A stretch of 64,000 nucleotides of DNA from an uncultured Clostridia bacterium (GTDB lineage Bacteria > Bacillota > Clostridia > Christensenellales > DTU072): positions 1 to 64,000 of the forward strand of contig CAKQTC010000006.1 of NCBI GenBank assembly GCA_934274515.1, read 5' to 3'. Positions 1 through 8,861 of this stretch are shown here, piece after piece. The notes under the pieces were generated by a model. The model made no database searches, was not told the DNA's origin, and saw nothing but the letters and a program-made list of their open reading frames with translations. Position numbers and translations under genes: made by a program. How positions within the stretch are numbered: the stretch's first letter is position 1; each line of letters opens with the position of its first letter.

Positions 1-102
1 GTGGACTTATAGGATAGACGCGACGAACGGCACGGTAATCGAGAAGAACAAAACGACGCTGTTTATTTCCTTGCAACGAGCAAGAGAAATCGCGTTGAAA
101 GA
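1..102 (+). repeat. Near-identical duplicate of 2307-2408
   Basis: Bases 1-102 match 2307-2408 with a single mismatch (G at 78, A at 2384). Bases 764-847 match 2254-2337 with only a few mismatches, and 326-377 match 735-786 with one. These are DNA-level copies of PepSY repeat units within and between the two neighbouring genes, which points to recent duplication or gene conversion. Confidence 0.9.
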
Positions 103-895
103 CGCAGAGATTAGCGACGAAAACGAAGTGACATTTACAAAAGAAGAATTAAATCGCAGTACGGAATGTCCATGTTGGATTATCGAGTTTTATACCGAAA
201 AGTATCAATTCTCTTACAAAATCGACGCCAAAATGGGAGAAATACTTTTCAAGACTCGCTACATAAGTATGTCGAGGGCAAAAGAAATCGCACTTGCGAA
301 CGCAGGGATTCCCGTCGGGAACAGGGTTGAATTTACCGTGGAAGAACTAGTTGACGGCGGAATAAAAACCCCGTATTATCTGTTCGAGTTCAACGACGGT
401 CGCACGCAGTGGACGTATCGCATAGACGCGACAAGCGGAAGCATAATATATAGCAATAAAGAAAGCGTGATGATATCTTTGGATAAAGCAAAAGAGATAG
501 CCACGGCGAATGCCGAGATTCCCGAAGGCGTCGCAGTCGTATATACCAAAGAAGAGTTGAGCCGCAATTCCGGTCGTCCGTGCTGGGTTTTGGAGTTTTA
601 CATCGAAAAGTATCAATTCAGTTACAAGATCGACGCTAAAAACGGTGAAATTATCTACAATCGCAGATACATGTACATTGAAAGAGCAAGGGAAATCGCT
701 TTGAAGGACGCAATAGGCGAAGACGTCGGGAAGGTTGAATTCACCGTGGAAGAACTAGTTGACGGCGGAATAAAAACCCCGTATTTCTACTTTGTGTTTA
801 ACAATGACACCACGCAGTGGACTTATAGGATAGACGCGACGAACGGCGGAATTCAATTTGCGAATAAAGAAAAGTTGGTTAAAGCGGGAACGTAG
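2..895 (+). CDS. PepSY-repeat protein, 5' truncated by the window start
   Basis: The reading frame is already open at base 2 and ends with TAG at 893-895, so the N-terminus lies outside the window. What is visible is a run of about 75-residue PepSY-like repeats of two alternating kinds: type A (FTVEELVDGG... then TQWTYRIDA) and type B (TKEELSRN..GRPCW.LEFY then FSYKIDA), in the order A(tail)-B-A-B-A. The TTG at 71 is internal to the frame and not a likely start. The tail matches the protein encoded at 1030-2607 closely, so this is probably a tandem paralogue with an RsgI-like N-terminus. PepSY domains in this setting are extracytoplasmic; their function here is not known. The repeat reading is firm, the RsgI assignment is inference. 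Confidence 0.8.
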   Translation, partial: WTYRIDATNGTVIEKNKTTLFISLQRAREIALKDAEISDENEVTFTKEELNRSTECPCWIIEFYTEKYQFSYKIDAKMGEILFKTRYISMSRAKEIALANAGIPVGNRVEFTVEELVDGGIKTPYYLFEFNDGRTQWTYRIDATSGSIIYSNKESVMISLDKAKEIATANAEIPEGVAVVYTKEELSRNSGRPCWVLEFYIEKYQFSYKIDAKNGEIIYNRRYMYIERAREIALKDAIGEDVGKVEFTVEELVDGGIKTPYFYFVFNNDTTQWTYRIDATNGGIQFANKEKLVKAGT

Positions 896-1029
896 CCGTT
901 CGGATGAATTTTCGATAGAAATAAAAAATGTCGATTAAAGGCAATGAAAACGCATTAAAAAGTGTTCGGCGAAAATTCTTTTAGTTCCTTGCGTCCCACA
1001 CCTTTTGCGGGAAGGAGAAATCGATTATT

Positions 1030-2607
1030 ATGAAAAAAGAAAGATTGTTGAACGCAATCGGTCAGATTGACGAAAAAATGATTGCGGACGCACTCGACGA
1101 AAAAGCGCTTGCGTCCGCAAGAAAAGAAATTCGGATTAAACGAAAAAAAGTTACGCAATGGGTTTCTGCATTGGCGGCGTGTCTTGTTTTGGCTCTGTTC
1201 GTCGGATTGATAACTCCTTTCGCGGTCGGAAACGCAAAAGCGGGAAAGGTAACGATGGAAATTAATCCCGGAGTAGAGTACGTGATAACAAAAAACGGCG
1301 ACGTGAAGACGGTTCGATTTTTGAACGAGGACGCGAAGAAGTTGTTAGAAGAAGTCGAGATGAAAGGACAAAACATTAAAACCGCCGTCGCGCTTACCAT
1401 TGCCGCATACAAAAACTCAGGGTATATGGAAAGAAACGATACGGTATTGATTTCATTCGACAAAAAGTTAAGCGAGAACGAAAAATTAAAGGAAAGCGTG
1501 TCCGAATTCGTGCGAGAAGCACTGGAAGAGTCAAAATCCGTCCATACCGTGGTATACGTTACCGCAACTGACGACGCGAAAACAACCGAGATTGCGGAAA
1601 AACACGGTATTTCGCAAGGCAAAGCCAAACTCGTCGCCGACGCGGCGGCAAACAACGATATATCCGAAGAAGAATTAGTCAAACTTCCGCTTGACGAACT
1701 TGTCGGACTGCAAAGAGAAATTAACTCGACTGTCGTAGACACCAAATATATCGGCATACTCAAAGCCAAGGAAATCGCGCTGAAAGACGCCGGTTGCACG
1801 ACGAGAGTGGAGTTTACCGAGGCAGTGCTTGTCGATAACGGCGTTAAATATCCATATTACCGCCTTGTGTTCAAAAATAAATATACACAATGGACGTATC
1901 TCGTAAACGCGGTAAACGGCGAGATTATCGAAAAGAACGAACTCGCGCTGTTCATATCTTTGGACGAAGCGAAAACAATCGCCCTGAAACACTCCGGGAT
2001 TAGCGATAAGCCCGAAATAAAAGTCGTGTTTACCAAAGAAGAATTGAGCCGTAATCAAGGACGTCCGTGCTGGATTTTGGAGTTTTACACGGCAGAATTT
2101 CAGTATTTTTATAAAATCGACGCAAAAACGGGCGAAGTGTTCTTTTTCGAGTACCATATCGATATAAGAAAAGCCAAGGAAATCGCGTTGACCGATGCGG
2201 GAGTAATAGCGGAAATAGGGAAAATAACGTTTACGGTAGAAGAATACGTCGGAGGCGGAATAAAAACCCCGTATTTCTACTTTGTGTTTAACAACGACGC
2301 TACGCAGTGGACTTATAGGATAGACGCGACGAACGGCACGGTAATCGAGAAGAACAAAACGACGCTGTTTATTTCCTTGCAACAAGCAAGAGAAATCGCG
2401 TTGAAAGACTCCGGAATCGCAAGAGAAAGCAAGATCGTTATTACAAAAGAAGAGTTAATTAATCTCGAAGCCGAGATGCCGTATTTTTTCTTCGTGTTTA
2501 ATGACGGACAAGCACGATGGACGTACCGTATCGATGCCGCAAGCGGCAAAATACTCGATAGTAAAAAAGAACCGCTGAAAGCAATCCATAAAGAGTCGGA
2601 TGTATGA
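1030..2607 (+). CDS. RsgI-like membrane protein with C-terminal PepSY repeats
   Basis: 525 residues. A cytoplasmic N-terminus of about 40 residues (LLNAIGQIDEKMIADAL) is followed by one transmembrane segment (about residues 43-70, QWVSALAACLVLALFVG). An RsgI-type extracytoplasmic domain follows (MEINPGVEYVITKNGDVK, then FLNEDAKKLL), then four PepSY-like repeats from about residue 240 in the order A-B-A-A'. The start is ATG with a good SD (GGAAGGAG, about 12 nt upstream). RsgI proteins are anti-sigma factors for SigI, sensing the cell surface through their outer domain. No sigI gene is visible here, so pairing with a sigma factor is inferred only. It lies directly downstream of a paralogue sharing the repeats. 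Confidence 0.75.
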   Translation: MKKERLLNAIGQIDEKMIADALDEKALASARKEIRIKRKKVTQWVSALAACLVLALFVGLITPFAVGNAKAGKVTMEINPGVEYVITKNGDVKTVRFLNEDAKKLLEEVEMKGQNIKTAVALTIAAYKNSGYMERNDTVLISFDKKLSENEKLKESVSEFVREALEESKSVHTVVYVTATDDAKTTEIAEKHGISQGKAKLVADAAANNDISEEELVKLPLDELVGLQREINSTVVDTKYIGILKAKEIALKDAGCTTRVEFTEAVLVDNGVKYPYYRLVFKNKYTQWTYLVNAVNGEIIEKNELALFISLDEAKTIALKHSGISDKPEIKVVFTKEELSRNQGRPCWILEFYTAEFQYFYKIDAKTGEVFFFEYHIDIRKAKEIALTDAGVIAEIGKITFTVEEYVGGGIKTPYFYFVFNNDATQWTYRIDATNGTVIEKNKTTLFISLQQAREIALKDSGIARESKIVITKEELINLEAEMPYFFFVFNDGQARWTYRIDAASGKILDSKKEPLKAIHKESDV

Positions 2608-2610
2608 CGT

Positions 2611-2709
2611 ATGCGTAAAAAGAAGTATCGAACGAAAGCGGCGGACAAACGCTCTTATCGCGCCGCCGCAAACCGAGAAAACAACGTAAAGCGTCGCACC
2701 GAAAAGTAA
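2611..2709 (+). other. Possible 32-residue basic small ORF
   Basis: An ATG three bases after the RsgI-like stop opens a 32-codon frame with about half Lys/Arg residues (MRKKKYRTKAADKRSYR...). The upstream SD match is weak and no family is recognised. It may be a small basic protein, or chance coding in the convergent spacer before the terminator hairpin. Confidence 0.2.
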
Positions 2710-2803
2710 GCCGTTATCGAAAAATTCGCAAAAACCGAAAATTATCTCGGCAAAAATCAAAGCCGTCGAACTCGGCTCCTATTTGCGAATAATAACAGTC
2801 CGA

Positions 2804-2834
2804 AGAAACTCCGCGCAAAAAACGCGGAGTTTCT
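2804..2834. terminator. Strong hairpin between convergent genes
   Basis: A perfect 12-bp stem (AGAAACTCCGCG with CGCGGAGTTTCT) closes a 7-nt A-rich loop between the plus-strand RsgI-like gene and the minus-strand BspA-like gene. It lacks a clear U-tract on either strand, so it is a likely bidirectional 3'-end structure rather than a textbook intrinsic terminator. Confidence 0.55.
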
Positions 2835-2873
2835 ATAAAAGAAAATTTAGCGTGAAGTAACGAGGTAAACCGA

Positions 2874-5105
2874 TTATTGATCTTTTTTCACATCCCAAAC
2901 CACAGGACGCCCCGACGGATTCCAATCGCTATTCCAACCTTTCGGCTGATGTGCCGTTTCACAGTAAATCGTAAGAGAAGAGCAATATTCGAACGCTCGA
3001 AAACCGATGTTTTTTACGCTGTTCGGTATAGTTATGCCTGTAATGGACGAACAACCGCCGAACGCCCAAATACCGATATTCGTTACGCTCTTGGCGATTG
3101 TTACGTTATTCAACGTCGTACAACCGTAGAACGCGCTTTCCCCGATGTCTGTCACAATGTCGGGAACGGTAAACGCGGTATCCGTTTTGCCTATTGCATA
3201 TTGAATTAAGGTTTTGCAGTTTTTAGTGTACAGATTACCCTTTATCGATTTATAGTTAGCATTTTTATCGCTTACAGTTATGTTTGAAAGAGAAGAACAG
3301 TTATAAAACGCTCGCTCCCCGATATTTTTTACGTCGTCGGGTATGGTAACTTTGGTAATTTTAGAATTTTCGTAAAACGCGTATTGATATATCTCGGTTA
3401 TATTTTTGGGTAAGGAAATTTCCGTTTTCGTACCGGTATAACCTATAAGTATTTTGTCTTTTCCGTCGGTATAAACAATATATCCGTTTTCGTCGACAGA
3501 CAATTTACTTGTATATTCTTTGGTATAAATTGCTTTTGCGTAGTAACCTACGAAACCGTTGTCGCGACTTTTTGCCTTAACGTCCAGCGAAGATTTATTG
3601 TATACTTCGACAAGTTTATAGCAATCGAAGAACGCATATTCGCCGATATTCGTCACGTTGCCACCTAAAGTAGTAACGGTAAGAGAAGAACAACCGTTAA
3701 ATGCATACTGACCGATGTTTTTCACGTTTTTACCCGTAGTTATGCGGAACAGAGAAGAGCAATAGGAAAACGACCAATCGCCGATATTCGTCACGCTGTC
3801 GGGGAAAGAAACGTCGGTGAGAGAAACGCATCGAGAAAACGCCTCCGCGTCGATAGTTTGCACGCCTTGACCGAAGGATATGCCGAGAAGAGAACCGCAA
3901 CCGTAAAACGCTCGTTCCCCGATGCCGGTCACTCCGTCGGATATGGTTACCAGATTAAGAGAAGAGCAGTTAAAAAACGCATGGTCGGGGATTTTCTTTC
4001 CGCTCGTAACGGTAACGTTTGTCAAAGAGTTACTTCTTACGCTCGCAATGGCGATGACGGGAATAACGGTAGTTTTTATCGGGCAACCGTAAAACACGCT
4101 CGAACCGATATTTGTCACGCTGTCGGGTATAGTTACGCTCGTAAGAGAGGAACAATCGGAAAAGGCGTAATCGTCTATGTTAGTTACCTTTTCGGGCAAT
4201 GTTACGTCGGTAAAAGAAGCACAAAGACTAAACGCTTTTTCGCCGATACTCGTTACGCTATCGGGTAAGACTATATCGGGAAGAGAAGAGCAACCGTAGA
4301 ACGAACTTTCTTCAATAGTCGTTATGCCGTACGGTATGGTTATTTTCGTAAGGGAAGAGCAACCGCGGAAAGCACCCGAACCGATTTTTGTCACGCGGCG
4401 AGTACCGTTGATTCCGTCATCGTACGTGTCGGATATGGCGGCTTCGATTAATTCGCCCGAATAACCCGTTACGGCATAAGAATTGCTATCTTCGATATAA
4501 GAATACGACACCTTTCCGTTTTCTTTTTTACACCTGGTACAAACATAATCTACAAAGTCATGTCCCGACGCGGGTTTTTCGACGTATGTCGTGTAGTCGC
4601 AATTAGCGCACGTGTTATAGTTATCCCAACCTATTGCCGTACAAGTGGGCGTTTTTGCTGTATGTTTTATTATTTTATGTCCGTTTGCCGGCAATTCGGT
4701 AATCTCGCTTTTTTCGTCGCAACGTAAGCAATGTTTCGATTTACTTCCTTTTTCCGTGCAGGTAGGTTCGACGTCGATGGTAAAAGTCGAGGCAAAATCG
4801 TGTCCGAGCGGAAACAACGCGGCTATCGTCGCCGTTTCGGTTTTACCGCAAAAACAGGTGCGTTTTTTTACGCCGTCGGTAAGACACGTCGCTTTGGTGA
4901 CGATTTCCCATTCGTCGAAAACGTGTATATGTTCCGTCAGGTCGGGGACGTCGGGAGTATTCGGCTTAGGAGCGTCGGGAACATCGTTCTCCCCCGGCGG
5001 AGCGGCGTCTTTGTCTTTATCACCGTTTTGTCCGCAAGAAACGGCAAACGTAGCGATAAGAACAATTATAAGTATTGCAAAAAAAGATTTGAAAAAATTT
5101 TTCAT
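2874..5105 (-). CDS. BspA-like leucine-rich-repeat lipoprotein
   Basis: 743 residues. A lipoprotein signal (MKNFFKSFFAILIIVLIATF, lipobox AVSC) is followed by an Asp/Pro-rich linker. Three repeats with the pattern H.F......PTCT..G....C..C (about residues 58-200) come next, with paired Cys that could bind metal. From about residue 230 to the end lie BspA-type LRR_5 repeats (IG..AF.GCSSL..VTIPDSV..I). Such proteins are surface-exposed and bind host or microbial partners; the ligand is unknown. The start is ATG with AAGGAG upstream. It is divergent from a small HTH regulator with a shared palindrome between them, suggesting direct control. It resembles the much larger protein at 38449-48312. Confidence 0.88.
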   Translation of the reverse strand: MKNFFKSFFAILIIVLIATFAVSCGQNGDKDKDAAPPGENDVPDAPKPNTPDVPDLTEHIHVFDEWEIVTKATCLTDGVKKRTCFCGKTETATIAALFPLGHDFASTFTIDVEPTCTEKGSKSKHCLRCDEKSEITELPANGHKIIKHTAKTPTCTAIGWDNYNTCANCDYTTYVEKPASGHDFVDYVCTRCKKENGKVSYSYIEDSNSYAVTGYSGELIEAAISDTYDDGINGTRRVTKIGSGAFRGCSSLTKITIPYGITTIEESSFYGCSSLPDIVLPDSVTSIGEKAFSLCASFTDVTLPEKVTNIDDYAFSDCSSLTSVTIPDSVTNIGSSVFYGCPIKTTVIPVIAIASVRSNSLTNVTVTSGKKIPDHAFFNCSSLNLVTISDGVTGIGERAFYGCGSLLGISFGQGVQTIDAEAFSRCVSLTDVSFPDSVTNIGDWSFSYCSSLFRITTGKNVKNIGQYAFNGCSSLTVTTLGGNVTNIGEYAFFDCYKLVEVYNKSSLDVKAKSRDNGFVGYYAKAIYTKEYTSKLSVDENGYIVYTDGKDKILIGYTGTKTEISLPKNITEIYQYAFYENSKITKVTIPDDVKNIGERAFYNCSSLSNITVSDKNANYKSIKGNLYTKNCKTLIQYAIGKTDTAFTVPDIVTDIGESAFYGCTTLNNVTIAKSVTNIGIWAFGGCSSITGITIPNSVKNIGFRAFEYCSSLTIYCETAHQPKGWNSDWNPSGRPVVWDVKKDQ

Positions 5106-5222
5106 AACTTATCTCCTTATGTAGCCTTATGTAAAGTTTTGTTATAAGCCGCTTTTGCGATTATAAAACCCTTTTTAGCAAATTTTGCACATAAATGCAT
5201 ATTATTTATATAATATATTAGT

Positions 5223-5260
5223 ATAGTCATAATTATGACTATTGTCAAATATATGACTAA
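5223..5260. promoter_or_regulatory. Candidate operator: 20-bp perfect palindrome plus a third half-site
   Basis: ATAGTCATAATTATGACTAT (5223-5242) is a perfect inverted repeat in the divergent spacer between the BspA-like gene and the HTH gene. A further half-site TATGACTA lies at 5252-5259. The two copies flank the -35 hexamer of the HTH gene (TTGTCA, 5242-5247). This layout fits an autoregulatory operator for the HTH protein, with possible control of the divergent lipoprotein gene. Confidence 0.55.
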
Positions 5261-5271
5261 CAAATTAGAAT
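5242..5271 (+). promoter_or_regulatory. Promoter of the HTH gene, giving a leaderless mRNA
   Basis: TTGTCA (5242-5247), 18-bp spacer, TAGAAT (5266-5271). The ATG at 5278 begins 6 nt after the -10, where transcription would start, and there is no SD. Confidence 0.6.
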
Positions 5272-5277
5272 TGACGT

Positions 5278-5484
5278 ATGATTGTATACGCTCCGTTTTG
5301 GGAAACGATGAAAAAGAAAGGAGAATCGACGTATACGTTAATCGAAAAATACGGGATAAGCAGTGCGACCATAGACAGGCTTCGTAAAAACAAAGGCATA
5401 AGTACCGCAAAGATTAACGATTTATGCTCGATACTTAATTGTACGGTTTCGGAAATACTGGAGTACATACCCGATAACGCATAA
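5278..5484 (+). CDS. Small Cro/CI-type HTH transcriptional regulator
   Basis: 68 residues, almost entirely one XRE-type helix-turn-helix of the short YozG/HTH_26 style: MIVYAPFWETMKKKG, then YTLIEKYGISSATIDRLRKNKGIS and an end like LCSILNCTVSEILEYIP. The start at 5278 gives the family's usual N-terminus (MI.Y.P.WETLKKK); the internal ATG at 5308 would remove it. It is divergent from the BspA-like lipoprotein gene, with a palindrome in the spacer. Probably a self-regulating repressor; the target is inferred from position only. Confidence 0.85.
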   Translation: MIVYAPFWETMKKKGESTYTLIEKYGISSATIDRLRKNKGISTAKINDLCSILNCTVSEILEYIPDNA

Positions 5485-5488
5485 GAAA

Positions 5489-5531
5489 GGCTGTTTGCGA
5501 ATTAAAACTAAAACGCGAAACGGCTTTTTTT
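5489..5531 (+). terminator. Rho-independent terminator after the HTH gene
   Basis: GGCTGTTT (5489-5496) pairs with AAACGGCT (5518-5525), including G-U pairs, around an inner GCG/CGC pairing. A run of seven T follows. Confidence 0.7.
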
Positions 5532-5653
5532 ATAGAGAAAGTTAGCGTGCTTTTGAGTTCGTTTTACGTTGAGTATGGTTTTTATGGGAATTCGATTTAG
5601 ATTTACGACGGTTTGTCGGCGTTCGGCGATACGCGGTGAAATTATCGTTATAG

Positions 5654-5682
5654 TTGCATTCAGACGCGAGTTATGCTACAAT
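5654..5682 (+). promoter_or_regulatory. Promoter of pckG-trkA-trkH
   Basis: TTGCAT (5654-5659), 17-bp spacer, TACAAT (5677-5682), followed by a short leader with a GGAG SD before the ATG at 5710. Confidence 0.7.
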
Positions 5683-5709
5683 ATGGTAAAATAAAAACGG
5701 AGAATTTTT

Positions 5710-7494
5710 ATGACAGACAATAAATTCGTACTTGATTTTGTAGATAAATATCGCACTCTTTTTACGCCCGACGAGGTTGTTTGGGTGGACGGGAGCAAAG
5801 AACAGCACAGGATGCTTACTTGTGACGCTATTGCTACCGGGGAAGTTATCAAATTAAGCAACTCGCTTATGCCCGGATGTTTATATCACAGAACCGACCC
5901 CGACGACGTGGCGAGAGTGGAAGACCGCACGTTTATCTGTACCACGGACAAGCGCGACGCCGGAATAACCAACAACTGGATGGCGCCGACGGAAGCGTAC
6001 GAAAAACTCGACGCGATTGCAAAGGGCGCGATGAAAGGGCGCACGATGTACGTTATCCCGTTTTCTATGGCTAAAATCGGTTCGCCGTTTGCCAAATACG
6101 GTATCGAACTCACCGACAGTTTGTACGTCGTTCTTAATATGATGATAATGACGCGCGTTACCGAAAAAGTTTACGCTCGTATCGACGGCGATAATTTTGT
6201 CAAAGGTATCCATAGCACGGTTACTCTCGACCCGCAAAACCGCTATATTTGTCAATTCCCCGAAGACAACGTTATTTATTCGCTTAACAGCGGATACGGC
6301 GGAAACGTGCTTCTCGGAAAGAAATGTTTTGCGTTGCGCATAGCGAGTTATCAAGGCTGGAAAGAGAACTGGCTTGCCGAACATATGTTAATTCTCGGCG
6401 TAGAGAAACCGAACGGCGAAACAAAATACGTTTGCGCGGCGTTCCCGTCGGCGTGCGGCAAAACCAACTTGGCAATGCTTATTCCGCCCGAAACCTACCG
6501 CAATAAAGGTTACAAAATATGGACCGTCGGCGACGATATTGCTTGGCTTAGGAAAAAGAACGGAACGTTTTACGCGGTTAACCCCGAAAACGGTTTTTTC
6601 GGCGTTGCGCCCGGCACGAACGAACAGTCCAACCCGAACGCTCTCACGACAATGCGTCGAAACACCATTTTTACCAACGTGTGTTTCAACCCGAAAAACA
6701 ACACCGTTTGGTGGGAAGGGAGCAAAATCGAAGCGCCGAAAAAAGCGCTTGACTGGCAGGGCAGACCGTGGCACGAGCATATGCGCGACGAGAACGGCAA
6801 TCCCGTAAAAGGCGCGCACCCGAACAGTCGATTTACCGCGCCGGCAAAGAATTGCCCGTGTCTTAGTCCCGAATTCGACAACGGCAGGGGAGTTCCGATA
6901 AGCGCGATTATCTTCGGCGGAAGAAGATCGAAAGTAGATCCGCTCGTTTACGAAGCGAGAGACTGGGAGCACGGCGTATTCGTCGGCGCGACTATGGCTA
7001 GCGAAACCACGGCGGCAGCCGCAGGCAAAGTCGGCGTCGTTCGTCGCGACCCGATGGCAATGCTGCCGTTTTGCGGTTACAATATGTGCGACTATTTCGC
7101 GCACTGGCTTAAAATGGGGGTAAGAATGTCGAACGCGCCTAAGATTTTCCACGTAAACTGGTTCCGTACGGACGCAAACGGCAATTATATTTGGCCCGGG
7201 TTCGGTGATAATATGAGAGTGCTCGACTGGATAATTCGTCGTTGCGACGGAGAAGTCGAGGCAGAGGAAACGCCCATCGGACTTATGCCTAAAAAAGAAG
7301 ATATAAACATCGAAGGAATGGACGCGTTTAACGAAGTTAAACTCGAAGAAGTCCTTGACGTAAACGTATCCGCTTGGAAAAAAGAAGCGGAAGGGATAAG
7401 CGAATTTTTCGATAAGTTCGGCGACGAACTCCCCGAAAAACTTGCAAAACAACTTAGAATACTCAAACACAATTTAAGGAACGAGAACAAATAA
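5710..7494 (+). CDS. pckG: Phosphoenolpyruvate carboxykinase (GTP)
   Basis: 594 residues, normal length for GTP-dependent PEPCK, which interconverts oxaloacetate + GTP with PEP + GDP + CO2. Visible signatures are the P-loop with its hyper-reactive Cys (FPSACGKTN, residues 245-253), FGVAPGTNE, the RPWHEHMRDENG region, GGRRS and the MASETTAAA segment. The ATP-type enzyme has different motifs, so the GTP type is clear. Four bases before trkA, so probably co-transcribed with the potassium uptake genes. Cytosolic; used for gluconeogenesis or anaplerosis in anaerobes. Confidence 0.96.
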   Translation: MTDNKFVLDFVDKYRTLFTPDEVVWVDGSKEQHRMLTCDAIATGEVIKLSNSLMPGCLYHRTDPDDVARVEDRTFICTTDKRDAGITNNWMAPTEAYEKLDAIAKGAMKGRTMYVIPFSMAKIGSPFAKYGIELTDSLYVVLNMMIMTRVTEKVYARIDGDNFVKGIHSTVTLDPQNRYICQFPEDNVIYSLNSGYGGNVLLGKKCFALRIASYQGWKENWLAEHMLILGVEKPNGETKYVCAAFPSACGKTNLAMLIPPETYRNKGYKIWTVGDDIAWLRKKNGTFYAVNPENGFFGVAPGTNEQSNPNALTTMRRNTIFTNVCFNPKNNTVWWEGSKIEAPKKALDWQGRPWHEHMRDENGNPVKGAHPNSRFTAPAKNCPCLSPEFDNGRGVPISAIIFGGRRSKVDPLVYEARDWEHGVFVGATMASETTAAAAGKVGVVRRDPMAMLPFCGYNMCDYFAHWLKMGVRMSNAPKIFHVNWFRTDANGNYIWPGFGDNMRVLDWIIRRCDGEVEAEETPIGLMPKKEDINIEGMDAFNEVKLEEVLDVNVSAWKKEAEGISEFFDKFGDELPEKLAKQLRILKHNLRNENK

Positions 7495-7497
7495 AAA

Positions 7498-8859
7498 ATG
7501 AAAATCGTAGTTATCGGTTGCGATAAAATAGGCTCCGCGATAGTGGAGCATCTCATAAGCGACAATCACGACTTATGCGTCATCGACATCGAGGCGTCGA
7601 GAGTAAAACGAGCGTACGATAAGTACGAAATTACCGGCGTCGTCGGCAACGGCGCGTCATACGACGTGCAGAAAAAAGCAGGCGTAGACAAAGCGGACCT
7701 CGTAATCGCCGGCACGAACGTGGACGAAGTAAACATTCTTTGCTGTATGGTCGCAAAAGACCTGGGCGCAGAGCACACCGTCATCATCAACAACAACGAA
7801 AAATACTACGAACAAATCGAACATTTACGAGATAGGTTTAATATTAACCTATCCATAAGTCCGGAAAAAGAAGCGGCGGCGGAAGTCGCGCGTATGCTCC
7901 GTTTTCCCTCGGCGTTGCAAGTAGAACTTTTTGCTGACAGCAAGATGGAACTTATCGACGTGTTTCTTCCCTTCGATAGCCCGTTTATCGGACAAACCAT
8001 AGCGGCAGGACACGGCAAAACGTATCCCGACGTGCAAATATGCGCGGTGGAAAGAAACGGCGAAATCATTATTCCGTCGGGCAATCTCGTACTCGAAAAA
8101 GGCGATAGGCTCAGCATAGCGTCCACCGTTACGGGCGTGGTCAAATACCTTAAAAGCACGGGATTGTATCAGACGAGAATCAAACGCGTCCTTATCTTAG
8201 GGGGAGGCAACTCGTCGTATTACCTTGCTAAACGAATTCTTGCCGCGGGAATGCTTGTCACCATTATCGAAAGCGACAGAGAAAGGTGCCGATACCTGAG
8301 CGAAGAGTTACCCAAAGCCATAGTTATCAACGGCAGCGACAACGATTACGAACTGATGCGAAACGAGGGAATAGGAACGTGCGACGCGTTTGTTTCGTTT
8401 ACTTCCAACAACGAAAGAAACATTATAGCCGCGCTTTACGCGCTTAATAAAAACGTACCTAAGGTAATAGTTTCCATTGACGAATACAACCTGTTTAGCG
8501 TGGTGGGAGAACTCGATATAGGCAGCGTGGTTTCGCAAAACGTACTCACGGCAAACAGGGTTTTGCATTTTGTGAAAGGACTTCAATCCGCCCGCGACCT
8601 GGGTTCTAGGTTGAACGCGATATTCACGCTTGGCGGAAGCGATGCGTTCGTGCTGGAATTCGACGTCAACGATATGTTTGCGGCGCACGATATACCGCTG
8701 AAAAATCTTAAACTCAAACCCGATACGCTTATCGGAATGATAATAAGAAAGGGAAAAACGATTATTCCGAGGGGAAACGATTTCATTGCCGAAGGGGATA
8801 AAGTTATCGTCGTAACCAAACAGAAAGGTATGGACGGGATAAACGAGGTGCTTGAATAA
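7498..8859 (+). CDS. trkA: Trk potassium uptake, NAD-binding regulatory subunit TrkA
   Basis: 453 residues with two RCK halves. Each begins with a Rossmann nucleotide-binding start (MKIVVIGCDKIGSAIVEHL at the N-terminus; RVLILGGGNSSYYLAKRIL near residue 231) and carries a following TrkA_C domain. It is cytosolic, binds NAD(H)/ATP, and gates the membrane subunit TrkH, whose gene starts two bases downstream. A short AAGGA serves as SD inside the end of pckG. Confidence 0.95.
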   Translation: MKIVVIGCDKIGSAIVEHLISDNHDLCVIDIEASRVKRAYDKYEITGVVGNGASYDVQKKAGVDKADLVIAGTNVDEVNILCCMVAKDLGAEHTVIINNNEKYYEQIEHLRDRFNINLSISPEKEAAAEVARMLRFPSALQVELFADSKMELIDVFLPFDSPFIGQTIAAGHGKTYPDVQICAVERNGEIIIPSGNLVLEKGDRLSIASTVTGVVKYLKSTGLYQTRIKRVLILGGGNSSYYLAKRILAAGMLVTIIESDRERCRYLSEELPKAIVINGSDNDYELMRNEGIGTCDAFVSFTSNNERNIIAALYALNKNVPKVIVSIDEYNLFSVVGELDIGSVVSQNVLTANRVLHFVKGLQSARDLGSRLNAIFTLGGSDAFVLEFDVNDMFAAHDIPLKNLKLKPDTLIGMIIRKGKTIIPRGNDFIAEGDKVIVVTKQKGMDGINEVLE

Positions 8860-8861
8860 GT

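Noticed and set aside
4645..5147. Two overlapping plus-strand frames of 138-159 codons antisense to the 5' part of the BspA-like gene
   Set aside because: No SD and no domain; the minus-strand gene has signal peptide, lipobox and repeats.
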